Assembly (NCBI RefSeq): GCF_018861865.1
Contig: NZ_JAHLDV010000004.1
Location: 62,001 to 126,000 of the forward strand
From: Clostridium frigoris
GTDB taxonomy: Bacteria > Bacillota > Clostridia > Clostridiales > Clostridiaceae
DNA length: 64,000 bases
Direction: 5' to 3'
Under the pieces are notes generated by a model. It searched no databases. It was not told the origin of the DNA and saw only the letters and a list, made by a program, of their open reading frames with translations. The translations under genes were made by a program, and so were the position numbers. This document shows positions 8,698-17,544 of this stretch, piece after piece (the stretch's first letter is position 1; the number at the start of each line of letters is the position of its first letter).

Positions 8698-9561
8698 ATG
8701 AGAAGAGAAAGTAAAAATGAAAATATTTTAAATTATGTATATATTATGATTGGAGCCACCATACTTGCAGCAGGTATAAATATGTTTTTTGCAAATTTAA
8801 AATTAGTAACTGGTGGGGTATCAGGTCTTGCCATTGTTATAGAATATGTATTTATTAAGAATTATGGAGTGGACATTCCTTTATGGCTTACTAATATTGT
8901 AGTAAATATACCGTTACTTGCTATTGCTATAAAACTTAAGGGAAGGGCATTTGTTGGTAAGTCTATGTTTGCTGCAGCTTATCTATCTTTTGCATTGTTT
9001 TATACAAGCTTTATTCCAGTCCCAAAGGTTGACCTGTTGATAGCTAGTATATTTGGTGGTGTATTTGTTGGCATAGGCTTAGGATTTGTATTAAGAGCAT
9101 CTGCAAGTACTGGTGGAACAGATCTTGCTGCAAATATCATAAAGGTTTATTTGAAAAATGTTCCAATTGCCAAAATCATATTAGCAATTGATTCGACTAT
9201 AATATTATTAGGTGCTTTTGTATTTGGAATTGAAAAGGCTATGTACGCATTAATATCCACGTATATAGTTTCTAAAGTAATAGATAGTATGCTAGAAGGA
9301 ATAAATTTTTCGAAAGCAGTATTTATTATTTCAGATTATTCAAATGAAATAGCAGAAATATTAATGAAAGATTTAAATAGAGGTGTTACAGGAATACATG
9401 CTACAGGTATGTATTCCAAGGGAGAAAAGCAGGTACTGTTTGTAGTAGTTGGTAAAGACGAAATAGTGCCTCTTCAAAAAATGGTTAAGGAAATAGATAC
9501 TAAAGCATTTATTACTGTTGCAGATGTGAGAGAAGTTCTAGGAGAAGGATTTACAGAGTAA
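8698..9561 (+). CDS. YitT family membrane protein (copy 1)
   Basis: A 287-residue YitT protein with about five membrane helices in the first 195 residues (DUF161-type) and a soluble C-terminal DUF2179 domain (about 205-285). The family signature RASASTGGTDLAANII lies in the middle, and VFIISDYSNEIAEILM opens the DUF2179 domain. Function is unknown; the family is often described as putative transporters. A second member sits at 15469-16320 and shares the NASTGGTD-type motif and the domain order. The ribosome site is weak (AAAGTGG overlapping the ATG region). Confidence 0.85.
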   Translation: MRRESKNENILNYVYIMIGATILAAGINMFFANLKLVTGGVSGLAIVIEYVFIKNYGVDIPLWLTNIVVNIPLLAIAIKLKGRAFVGKSMFAAAYLSFALFYTSFIPVPKVDLLIASIFGGVFVGIGLGFVLRASASTGGTDLAANIIKVYLKNVPIAKIILAIDSTIILLGAFVFGIEKAMYALISTYIVSKVIDSMLEGINFSKAVFIISDYSNEIAEILMKDLNRGVTGIHATGMYSKGEKQVLFVVVGKDEIVPLQKMVKEIDTKAFITVADVREVLGEGFTE

Positions 9562-9688
9562 GAGGTAATAAGTTATCATTATATTAATATTTTTTAAAAT
9601 GTTTTAAAGTTGAAAATTAGGTAACATTTCCAAAGTATATTTCGAAGTCTTCATGCACAGACTAGATTTAGAAAGGAAGTGTATATAA

Positions 9689-9943
9689 ATGAATGATAGA
9701 TTAAATAATAAACCAGTTACATTTGATCACCCAGAAAAGCTTACACAAGGGGTCTCTTTAGTAGAAGGAGATGTCACAGCAAAAAGTTTCATAAGTGAAG
9801 TTGATGGACATGTAACAACTAATATTGTTGTTGAAAACAAAGCAACTGGAGAAATAGCTAAGAGAGATGCAGTTATTGGTGAAATAGTTGAAGATGAGGA
9901 TGAAGAAGTAGATGCAGGTGAAATTGAAAGAGCCGATATATAA
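9689..9943 (+). CDS. small acidic hypothetical protein, 84 aa
   Basis: No recognised family. The first two-thirds look like a beta-rich small domain (VEGDVTAKSFISEVDGHVTTNIVV) and the end is strongly acidic (EIVEDEDEEVDAGE). No signal peptide or membrane segment. The ribosome site GAAAGGAAGTG is about nine bases before the ATG, and a strong terminator follows. It looks like a genuine monocistronic gene. Confidence 0.7.
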   Translation: MNDRLNNKPVTFDHPEKLTQGVSLVEGDVTAKSFISEVDGHVTTNIVVENKATGEIAKRDAVIGEIVEDEDEEVDAGEIERADI

Positions 9944-9987
9944 TTATTAATGTATATTTATAATATTAAAGCTTAGTAAGCAATGAT

Positions 9988-10045
9988 ATGCTCCCCTTCT
10001 ATTAAACAAAGTATTATAATTGTTTATAGAAGGGGAGCATTTTTG
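9988..10045 (+). terminator. strong terminator
   Basis: Long stem with arms ATGCTCCCCTTCTAT and ATAGAAGGGGAGCAT (a few unpaired bases toward the loop), followed by TTTTTG. The rest of the 325-base gap (9944-10268) holds only the promoter/operator region described next. Confidence 0.88.
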
Positions 10046-10176
10046 TGTCTAAAAGAAGTAAATATAAAGTAGAGCAAAAGTATGAAATGTTCATAATATC
10101 CTCTTTTACTGCATTATTTAAATGGAAAACGTAGTGGACAACTTCTGTTTGCTAAAGTGATATTGAAATACTAGAA

Positions 10177-10230
10177 ACTTAATAATTCTTAATACTTTTC
10201 TTTAATAATTCTTAACTTATTTGTTATAAG
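10177..10230 (+). promoter_or_regulatory. putative promoter with TCTTAA direct repeats
   Basis: ACTTAA (10177-10182) and TCTTAA (10187-10192) start ten bases apart. The 14-base block TTAATAATTCTTAA occurs twice (10179-10192 and 10202-10215), 23 bases apart. A possible -10, TATAAG, lies at 10225-10230. Direct half-sites spaced by about one helical turn are typical of OmpR/PhoB-family operators, and an OmpR-type regulator is encoded in this operon. Related TCTTAA repeats occur before the TVP38 gene. That this is the regulator's site is inferred. Confidence 0.5.
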
Positions 10231-10268
10231 ATAAATAATAGAAGTTTATTTATAAGGGGAGATTAAAT

Positions 10269-10832
10269 ATGTTTAAGTTTATAAAGGAATTTATTAAAAA
10301 TCCAAAATTTATTGGAGCAGTGGCACCAAGTAGTGAATATTTAGCTGAAAAAATGATAGAAGATATTAATTTTAAGGAATGTAATTGTATTATAGAATAT
10401 GGACCAGGAACAGGTGTTTTTACAGAAAAATTAATTGCAAGAAAAAAAGAGAACACATTATTACTTGTTATCGAGAATAACAAAGAATTTTATGAGAATT
10501 TATTTAGTATGTACGGTTACAAGGAAAATGTTAAAATTATAAATGATGGGGCAGAGAATATAAAAAAATATTTAAAAGAGTATAATATTAAACAGGTTGA
10601 CTATGTTGTATCCGGGCTTCCTTTTACGGTATTGCCGGTAAGTATTTCAAATGCTATATTAAAAAACACAAAGGATATATTAAGCAATGAAGGAGAATTT
10701 ATAACTTTTCAGTATTCCTTATTAAAAAAGAATTTCTTAGAAAAATATTTTAATAATGTAAAAGTGACGAAGGCAATGATAAATTTACCACCTGCATATG
10801 TATTGAAATGCAGAGTGAGGGAGGAACTATGA
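10269..10832 (+). CDS. SAM-dependent methyltransferase, phospholipid N-methyltransferase / rRNA dimethylase type
   Basis: A 187-residue class I methyltransferase. Motif I is IIEYGPGTGVFTEKLI (about residues 41-56), motif II ends in LLVIENNKEFYENL, and VVSGLPFTVLPVS takes the place of the NLPY/NPPF catalytic loop. It begins with an amphipathic, Lys-rich segment (MFKFIKEFIKNPKFIGAVAPSS). This short form resembles the COG3963-type phospholipid N-methyltransferases more than KsgA/Erm, which carry an extra C-terminal domain. Its stop overlaps the ATG of the response regulator by two bases, so it is the first gene of a signalling operon, suggesting an envelope-modifying output. The exact substrate is not shown. 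Confidence 0.72.
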   Translation: MFKFIKEFIKNPKFIGAVAPSSEYLAEKMIEDINFKECNCIIEYGPGTGVFTEKLIARKKENTLLLVIENNKEFYENLFSMYGYKENVKIINDGAENIKKYLKEYNIKQVDYVVSGLPFTVLPVSISNAILKNTKDILSNEGEFITFQYSLLKKNFLEKYFNNVKVTKAMINLPPAYVLKCRVREEL

Positions 10833-11512
10833 AAGAAAAAGTTTTAGTTGTAGATGATGATAAAAGCATAAGAAATTTAATTGAAGTTTATCTAAAAAAT
10901 GATGGTTATGAGGTCTTTAATGCCTGCAATGGACAAGAAGCGTTAGAGTCACTCGAGAGTAATGAACCTGATTTAATAATATTAGATATAATGATGCCAA
11001 TTTTAGATGGTGTAGCCACTTGCATAAAAATCAGAGAAAAGTATACAATGCCAATAATATTTCTATCAGCTAAAGGAGAAGAAATTGATAAAATACAAGG
11101 GCTAACTGTTGGTGCAGATGACTACATTACAAAGCCTTTTGGCTCAATGGAAGTTCTTGCTAGGGTGAAGGCGCAACTTAGAAGATATAAAAAATTTACT
11201 TATATGCCGACCTCTAAAAATATAATTGAGATAGAGGATTTAATTATAAATATAGACACTCATGAAGTTACGGTTAGGGGTGTTAATATAAAATTAACAC
11301 CAAAGGAATTCGATATACTGGAATGTTTGGCTAGAAATAAAGGAAGTGTATTTACTATAGAAAAATTATATGAAACAGTATGGAAAGAGAGTTTTGCAGT
11401 CTCTGATACTTCTATAGCGGTACATATAACAAATTTAAGGCAAAAGATTGAAATTGATTCTAAAAATCCTCAATACATTAAGACCGTATGGGGAGTTGGA
11501 TATAAAATATGA
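10829..11512 (+). CDS. OmpR-family response regulator
   Basis: A 227-residue two-component regulator: receiver domain (1-115) with acidic pocket Asp9-Asp11, phospho-acceptor Asp53 (LIILDIMMP) and Lys in ITKPF; winged-helix DNA-binding domain (about 130-226) ending in IKTVWGVGYKI. The start is the ATG at 10829, preceded by GGGAGGAAC; an upstream in-frame ATG at 10808 has no ribosome site. The start overlaps the methyltransferase stop (ATGA) and the stop overlaps the kinase start (ATGA). It is VanR-like in general appearance, but no van resistance genes are present. Confidence 0.92.
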   Translation: MKEKVLVVDDDKSIRNLIEVYLKNDGYEVFNACNGQEALESLESNEPDLIILDIMMPILDGVATCIKIREKYTMPIIFLSAKGEEIDKIQGLTVGADDYITKPFGSMEVLARVKAQLRRYKKFTYMPTSKNIIEIEDLIINIDTHEVTVRGVNIKLTPKEFDILECLARNKGSVFTIEKLYETVWKESFAVSDTSIAVHITNLRQKIEIDSKNPQYIKTVWGVGYKI

Positions 11513-12591
11513 AGAATAAAATATATAATAAAATAGCGGCAAAATTAATTTTGCTAGTTGCTTTCGCTTTATTAATAAGTACTATAGTTTTCCTTGTTAT
11601 AGCGAGGAGTCTGTATTCTTTTGTGATTAATACAAATACAACAGGAGATGCTCTAGTTAGAACTTTTAATAATTATTCAGTTCTTTTATTAATTATTCCC
11701 ATTAGTATTTTTGTGGCTATTTTCTTGTTTGGAATAAATAAAAGAATTAGATATCTCAAATATATTATTAGCAAGGTAGGCAGCATCACAAATGAAAGTT
11801 TCATTGAAAAATTGGATTTTAAGGGCAATGATGAAATTACTGACTTAGCAAATAGTATCAATATTATGTCTAATCGGCTGAAGGAGAATTATGAAAAGGA
11901 AAAGAAGATTGAAAAGGCTAAGAATGAATTGATTGTAGCTGTTTCCCATGATTTAAGAACTCCATTAACTTCAATAATAGGATATTTAGAGTTACTTAAA
12001 GATGATAAGTTCTCCTATGAAGATGTGCAGAAAGATTACTTAAATGTAGCTTATGACAAGAGTATAAGCTTAAAAAAAATAATCAATGAATTGTTTGAAT
12101 TTACTAAACTTACTAATGATATTACCACTTTAGAAAAAATCCCTTTCAATATAGCTACATTGGTAAATCAAATTATTGGAGAACAAATACCTTTTTTTAA
12201 TGAAAAAAATATAAAAGTAGAAATAGAAAGTACTGCGGAGGAGCTTTATTGTGAAATAGATATTCAAAAGATGGTTAGGGTGATTGAAAATATAGTTAAA
12301 AATGCTGAGAAATATAGTTTCCCTAATACTATTTTTAAAGTTAGTATGATGGAAATTGAGAATAATATAAAAATAAGTTTTGAAAATAAAGGGGAAAGCA
12401 TAAGCAAAGAAGAGTTAGAAAAGATATTTGAGAAAATGTATAGATTGGATAAATCTAGGACCGGTGAAACCGAGGGTTCGGGCCTGGGACTTGCAATTTC
12501 AAAGAAAATTATAGAGATGCATAGTGGAAAGCTGTGGGCTGAGTGTAAGGATAACACTATAAAATTTAATATTTTACTTCAAAAGGTATAG
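11509..12591 (+). CDS. sensor histidine kinase
   Basis: A 360-residue membrane kinase partner of the preceding regulator. Two membrane helices (about 10-33 and 58-75) flank a very short outer loop of about 25 residues, which suggests sensing within the membrane. A HAMP-like linker, a HisKA domain with the phospho-accepting His147 (AVSHDLRTPLTS) and a HATPase domain with N box (VIENIVKNAEKYS), G1/F region and G2 box (EGSGLGLAISKKI) follow. The architecture resembles VanS/BceS-like kinases. Overlap of four bases with the regulator implies coupled translation. Confidence 0.9.
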   Translation: MKNKIYNKIAAKLILLVAFALLISTIVFLVIARSLYSFVINTNTTGDALVRTFNNYSVLLLIIPISIFVAIFLFGINKRIRYLKYIISKVGSITNESFIEKLDFKGNDEITDLANSINIMSNRLKENYEKEKKIEKAKNELIVAVSHDLRTPLTSIIGYLELLKDDKFSYEDVQKDYLNVAYDKSISLKKIINELFEFTKLTNDITTLEKIPFNIATLVNQIIGEQIPFFNEKNIKVEIESTAEELYCEIDIQKMVRVIENIVKNAEKYSFPNTIFKVSMMEIENNIKISFENKGESISKEELEKIFEKMYRLDKSRTGETEGSGLGLAISKKIIEMHSGKLWAECKDNTIKFNILLQKV

Positions 12592-12631
12592 TTGATATTT
12601 TACTATGCTTTTTAATTTGTTTTATTAATTT

Positions 12632-12687
12632 TCTTAATAAATCTTAAGAGTTTCATGCATAAAATCTTAAAGATTATCCTTTAGAAT
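12632..12687 (+). promoter_or_regulatory. putative regulated promoter with three TCTTAA boxes
   Basis: TCTTAA occurs at 12632, 12642 and 12665: the first pair is spaced by one helical turn, the third follows 23 bases later. TAGAAT (12682-12687) could be the -10; the -35 position reads ATAAAA, a poor match, as expected for an activator-dependent promoter. Same half-site and spacings as at 10177-10215. Confidence 0.45.
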
Positions 12688-12718
12688 AAAAGCATAGAAC
12701 TTAAAGGAGTGTTAAATC

Positions 12719-13384
12719 ATGAAAAAAAGAAATAAATTAATTTTGATAGCGATTTTCTGGTTGGCAATTGTAGCCGTTTTATATAGCCAAGGGATGATTA
12801 CAACAGATATTAATAAAATAAATGAAATTATAGGAAAAAATCCTTATAAAATGAGAGTTTTATTTGTGCTTTTATCAACAATAAGAGTATTATTTTTTAT
12901 TCCTCAAACTATTTTTATTATTATTGGAAGTATGTTATTTGGACCATATGAGGGCTTTGTTTTATCTGTTTTATCCTTAGCTATATCTCAAAGCATCATG
13001 TATGCTGTTGGAAAATATTTTCAAAATTAATTATTAGGAGAAAAATTTCTAGAGAAAAATAGGGTTACAATAGGCATTCTTAAGAAATATGGATATAAAA
13101 TGCTAGCACTAGGCATCGCATGCCCTGTAACCCCTTCAGATCTATTAACCCTATCATCCGCTTGCATCAAATTAAATTATAAAAAATGCATAGCTATTAT
13201 AGTAATGGCTGATGCTCCTATGATATTTTTGTATGGATTTTTAGGAACTGGAATTCAAGGTACTTTCTTATTTAAGACTTTAGCAATTGTTGTTATTATC
13301 TTTGTATCGTATTATACATTTGTTATTTGGAATAAAATTAATATTAATTCAGAGGGGGAAGAAAAACACTCTTCACTAGCATGA
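12719..13384 (+). pseudogene. TVP38/TMEM64 family membrane protein, interrupted by an in-frame TAA
   Basis: Two open stretches (12719-13030 and 13100-13384) lie in the same frame, separated by one TAA at 13028-13030. Read through, they give one 221-residue protein with the layout of the TVP38/DedA-related (SNARE-associated) family: N-terminal helix, RVLFFIPQTIFIIIGSMLFG, a conserved AVGKYFQN segment exactly at the stop, then KKYGYKMLALGIACPVTPSD and two further helices. Codons beyond the stop remain open and family-like, so the lesion is recent or the stop is a sequencing error. The start has ribosome site AAAGGAG. The second half has no usable ribosome site. Confidence 0.8.
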
Positions 13385-13487
13385 AATAAAAGGGATAACA
13401 TGAACTATACATCAAAACTTGTTAGTTTATGTGGAGGTATTAGGATTCTTTATAGGATATATATATAAAGTAAGTTGTAATAAGAAT
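13385..13487 (+). other. short intergenic stretch before the asnS leader
   Basis: A 22-codon ORF from the ATG near 13400 has no clear ribosome site and stops quickly. I see no other feature here. Confidence 0.3.
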
Positions 13488-13516
13488 TTGACATTTATTA
13501 TTAAAGACATTATAAT
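13488..13516 (+). promoter_or_regulatory. sigma-A promoter of the T-box/asnS transcript
   Basis: TTGACA (13488-13493), 17-base spacer, TATAAT (13511-13516): exact consensus. Transcription should start near 13523 and produce a leader of about 380 bases. Confidence 0.88.
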
Positions 13517-13554
13517 TTAATTGTATATATAAAGTAATTAATGCATATAATAGT

Positions 13555-13870
13555 GTTTATAAGTTAAATGTAAAGACTTCGACGAGAAGAGTAGATATAA
13601 AAGGTAGTTTTAGCGATTTGGTGATGGTGAGAGGCCAATACGAGATTTATATTGAAGAACATCTCCGAGTTTCTAACCGAAATCATTAGGAAAGTAGGCT
13701 TAGACGGGTCCAATCCGTTAATTGTTGGGTAGTATCAAATTATATTATGAAACAGAAATATATAATTTCGTACTAATTAGAGTGGTCATATTTTATGACA
13801 AATTGGGTGGCACGGCGAAATTATAGTTTTTCGTCCCTTTATTATGGGATGAAGGGCTTTTTTTATTATG
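13555..13870 (+). promoter_or_regulatory. T-box riboswitch controlling asnS
   Basis: A tRNA-sensing leader. Stem I elements include GAGAGGCC near 13630 and GAAGAACATCTCC near 13654-13666. The likely specifier triplet is AAC (13675-13677), an Asn codon. The T-box sequence AATTGGGTGGCACGGCG is at 13801-13817; its TGGC (13808-13811) would pair with the 3' end of a tRNA with discriminator G, as expected for tRNA-Asn. The terminator arms GTCCC / GGGAT with a T-run end near 13868. Uncharged tRNA-Asn should stabilise the antiterminator and allow asnS expression. Confidence 0.93.
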
Positions 13871-13904
13871 TACAAAAGTATAAAATTATAAGGAGGGCAA
13901 TTTT

Positions 13905-15296
13905 ATGGAAAAATTGTTAGTGAAACAAATTTACAGAGGCAGTGAAAAATATGCAAATCAACTAGTATCTATCTCAGGATGGATAAGAACTTTAAGAGCT
14001 TCTAAAGCATTTGGATTTATAGAAATAAATGATGGAAGTTTTTTCAAGAATATTCAAGTGGTTTTTGAAGAAAAGTTAGATAATTTTGCAGAAATATCTA
14101 AATTACCTATAAGCTCATCACTTACTATTGAAGGAACATTAGTTGTAACACCAGAAGCTAAACAACCATTTGAGCTTAAAGCTACTAAAATAATAGTCGA
14201 GGGAATGTCAGATACCGATTATCCACTTCAAAAGAAAAGACATTCTTTTGAGTATTTAAGAACTATTGCACATTTAAGACCAAGAAGTAATGCATTTTCT
14301 GCAGTATTTAGAGTACGTTCATTAACTGCTTTTGCAATCCATGAATTTTTTCAAAAGAGAAATTTTGTATATACTCATACACCAATAATAACTGGTAGTG
14401 ATTGCGAAGGTGCAGGTGAGATGTTCAGAATTTCTACTCTTGATTTTACTGATATTCCAATGGATAAAAACAAAAAAGTTGACTATTCAAAAGATTTTTT
14501 TGGCAAAGAAACCAGCTTAACTGTAAGTGGACAGTTAGCAGCAGAAGCTTTTGCTCTAGCTTTTAGAAATGTTTATACTTTTGGACCAACATTTAGAGCA
14601 GAAAATTCAAATACAGGAAGACATGCAGCTGAGTTTTGGATGATAGAGCCTGAAATAGCTTTTGCAGATTTAAATGATGATATGAAACTTGCAGAAGATA
14701 TGATGAAATACATAATAAAATATGTTATGGAAAATGCACCGGAGGAAATGGAATTTTTCAACAGCTTTGTAGATAAAGGTTTAATTGAAAGATTAAATGG
14801 TGTTGTAAACTCAGAATTTGGTCAGGTTACATATACTAAAGCTGTAGATATTTTAATGAAATCAGGGAAAGAGTTTCAGTATCCAGTAACGTGGGGCTGC
14901 GATCTTCAAACTGAACATGAAAGATATTTAACAGAAGAGGTATACAAAAAACCACTATTTGTAACTGATTATCCAAAAGAAATAAAATCTTTTTATATGA
15001 GAGTAAATGAGGATGGTAAGACAGTAGCCGCAATGGACTTACTTGTACCAGGAATAGGCGAAATTATAGGTGGAAGCCAAAGAGAAGAAAGACAGGATAT
15101 TCTAGAAGCTAGAATGGAAGAATGTGGTCTTAACAAAGAGGATTACTGGTGGTATTTAGAACTAAGAAAATACGGCGGAACTAAGCATGCTGGATTTGGA
15201 TTAGGATTTGAAAGAGCTATTATGTATATTACGGGTATGAGTAACATAAGAGACGTTATTCCATTCCCAAGAACAACTGGGTCTGCTGAATTTTAA
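13905..15296 (+). CDS. asnS: asparagine--tRNA ligase
   Basis: A class IIb aminoacyl-tRNA synthetase that charges tRNA-Asn. It has 463 residues, normal for AsnRS. An N-terminal OB-fold anticodon domain (about 1-105, [20 protein letters not shown]) is followed by the catalytic core with motif 2 [20 protein letters not shown] and motif 3 [28 protein letters not shown] distinguishes it from AspRS. The ribosome site AAGGAGGGC is well placed. The upstream T-box carries an Asn specifier, which agrees with this identity. Confidence 0.96.
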   Translation: MEKLLVKQIYRGSEKYANQLVSISGWIRTLRASKAFGFIEINDGSFFKNIQVVFEEKLDNFAEISKLPISSSLTIEGTLVVTPEAKQPFELKATKIIVEGMSDTDYPLQKKRHSFEYLRTIAHLRPRSNAFSAVFRVRSLTAFAIHEFFQKRNFVYTHTPIITGSDCEGAGEMFRISTLDFTDIPMDKNKKVDYSKDFFGKETSLTVSGQLAAEAFALAFRNVYTFGPTFRAENSNTGRHAAEFWMIEPEIAFADLNDDMKLAEDMMKYIIKYVMENAPEEMEFFNSFVDKGLIERLNGVVNSEFGQVTYTKAVDILMKSGKEFQYPVTWGCDLQTEHERYLTEEVYKKPLFVTDYPKEIKSFYMRVNEDGKTVAAMDLLVPGIGEIIGGSQREERQDILEARMEECGLNKEDYWWYLELRKYGGTKHAGFGLGFERAIMYITGMSNIRDVIPFPRTTGSAEF

Positions 15297-15351
15297 TTTA
15301 ATAAATTTATAAATGACATAATAAAGCATATGTAATATAGATAAAAGTTTG

Positions 15352-15387
15352 ATCTCTTAGCCCTTAAGCTGAGAGATTTTCTTTTTA
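15352..15387 (+). terminator. terminator after asnS
   Basis: Arms ATCTCTTAGC (15352-15361) and GCTGAGAGAT (15368-15377), one wobble pair, then TTTCTTTTT. Confidence 0.85.
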
Positions 15388-15468
15388 ATTGTGTTATTAG
15401 TAGTTATTGCACTAATTATAAATGTATTTAATATTCATGTATTAAATTTGAATGAGGGGATAATAAGT

Positions 15469-16320
15469 ATGAAAACAATTATGAAAGAATATATATTGAT
15501 AACTGTGGGAATAGCACTCGTAGCATTAGGGCTTTATTTTTTCCTAATACCAAATGATTTAGCAGTAGGGGGTGTTAGTGGCCTTGCTATTGTTATAAAT
15601 CAGTATATGCCCGGTCTTACTATTGGGGTTTTAATGTTTGTATTAAATATAATTCTATTTGTTGTAGGATTTATGTTCATAGGATCAAGTTTTGGAGTAA
15701 GGACAATGTATGCTAGTTTCGGATTATCTGGCATGATATGGGTATTAGAGAAACTTTGCCCCATGAGTGGTAGTATAACAAATGACATATTTCTAGAATT
15801 AATATTTGGTATATTAATAGGAGCCATAGGTATGGGTATGGTGTTTAATCAAAATGCATCCACAGGAGGAACTGATATAATAGCTAAGATGCTTAATAAG
15901 TATTTTCACTTAGAGATAGGTAAATCACTACTTATAGCAGATCTTTTCGTAACAATGCTAGCAGGGGTGGCATTTGGTCCTAGAATAGGTATGTATGCTT
16001 TAATGGGAGTTATCATCAATGGATATACAGTTGATGCAGTTATTGCTGGAATTAATAATTGTAAAAAAGTAGAAGTGGTTAGTTCAAAGGGAGAAGAGAT
16101 AAAAAGGTTTATAATTGAAGATTTGGATAGAGGAGCAACGCTTTATACAGCTAAGGGAGCTTATACTAATGATGAAAAAGAAATTATAACCACTGTTTTA
16201 GGTAATAAGCAATTTGTGAAATTAAAAAATCACATAAAAGAAATTGATAAAACGGCTTTTATAATCACATATAATGTACATGAAACGGTTGGAGAAGGTT
16301 TTAAAGACATAGATGAATAA
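15469..16320 (+). CDS. YitT family membrane protein (copy 2)
   Basis: A 283-residue protein of the same family as the gene at 8698: five hydrophobic segments in the first 190 residues, the signature NQNASTGGTDIIAKML, and a C-terminal DUF2179 domain ending in AFIITYNVHETVGEGF. The ATG at 15469 is chosen because GAGGGGA lies eight bases upstream; an earlier in-frame start would add 26 residues overlapping the terminator region and lacks a ribosome site. No function is established for the family. Confidence 0.86.
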   Translation: MKTIMKEYILITVGIALVALGLYFFLIPNDLAVGGVSGLAIVINQYMPGLTIGVLMFVLNIILFVVGFMFIGSSFGVRTMYASFGLSGMIWVLEKLCPMSGSITNDIFLELIFGILIGAIGMGMVFNQNASTGGTDIIAKMLNKYFHLEIGKSLLIADLFVTMLAGVAFGPRIGMYALMGVIINGYTVDAVIAGINNCKKVEVVSSKGEEIKRFIIEDLDRGATLYTAKGAYTNDEKEIITTVLGNKQFVKLKNHIKEIDKTAFIITYNVHETVGEGFKDIDE

Positions 16321-16364
16321 AAAGAAAAAAAATACAAGCTATTGACTATAGTCAATAGCTTGTA
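16321..16364 (-). terminator. terminator of the ferredoxin gene
   Basis: Perfect 14-bp stem, arms TACAAGCTATTGAC and GTCAATAGCTTGTA with loop TATA. The minus-strand reading continues into TTTTTTTTCTTT, so it terminates the ferredoxin transcript; it may also help the YitT gene on the other strand. Confidence 0.87.
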
Positions 16365-16379
16365 TATTAAATATGTTAA

Positions 16380-17194
<815 letters not shown>

Positions 17195-17320
17195 ATGGGT
17201 GTACAAGAAGCTAAAGCAATTGGAGCAGCAATACTAAAAGACAAGTTTTAAAAAACAGGTTTTAATATAAATGTTGTTTACTGCGTAATAAATGAAATCC
17301 AAGTTGATGTGGATAATTAA
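17195..17320 (+). pseudogene. decayed, internally deleted fragment of a mannitol-type PTS EIICB gene
   Basis: In one frame the DNA reads GVQEAKAIG, which matches the intact transporter's GAQEAKAIG (EIIC, encoded around 20311-20337). It continues directly as AAILKDKF, stop, KTGFNINVVYCVINEI, which aligns with GATTLRTKFKKAGYNIEVVNC of the EIIB domain (around 20880-20943). The several hundred bases between those two points in the intact gene are missing. There is no ribosome site and the frame is stopped at 17249. It is best explained as the remnant of a second mtlA-like gene after an internal deletion. Confidence 0.72.
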
Positions 17321-17388
17321 AAATATTAAATTAAGTGAATATTAAATATTGTCATCATTAGCTACTGACTATTCAATTTATGTTTGAA

Positions 17389-17417
17389 TTGTATGTAATT
17401 GTTTACTGGAATATAAT
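17389..17417 (+). promoter_or_regulatory. putative promoter of the hexitol operon
   Basis: TTGTAT (17389-17394), 17-base spacer, TATAAT (17412-17417). The -10 is exact and the -35 matches four of six bases. The leader to mtlR would be about 120 bases; no terminator hairpin or antiterminator target was recognised in it. Confidence 0.55.
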
Positions 17418-17544
17418 AAAGTTAAAGTAATCAAGGAATTATTACTTCACAAACTTTTATTAATACGATTTAAATTACAGGGCAAACTTAAATTTTAGGT
17501 ATAAGCAACTTGATACAATCTTTTAATAATTTTGGAGGAATATT

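Noticed and set aside
10829-12591. Vancomycin resistance regulator pair VanR-VanS
   Set aside because: The proteins have the general domain layout, but no vanHAX-type genes are nearby; a general name is safer.
13400-13470. 22-codon ORF between the TVP38 gene and the asnS promoter
   Set aside because: No clear ribosome site and no recognised motif. A one-base shift would extend it with membrane-like residues, but that is too speculative.
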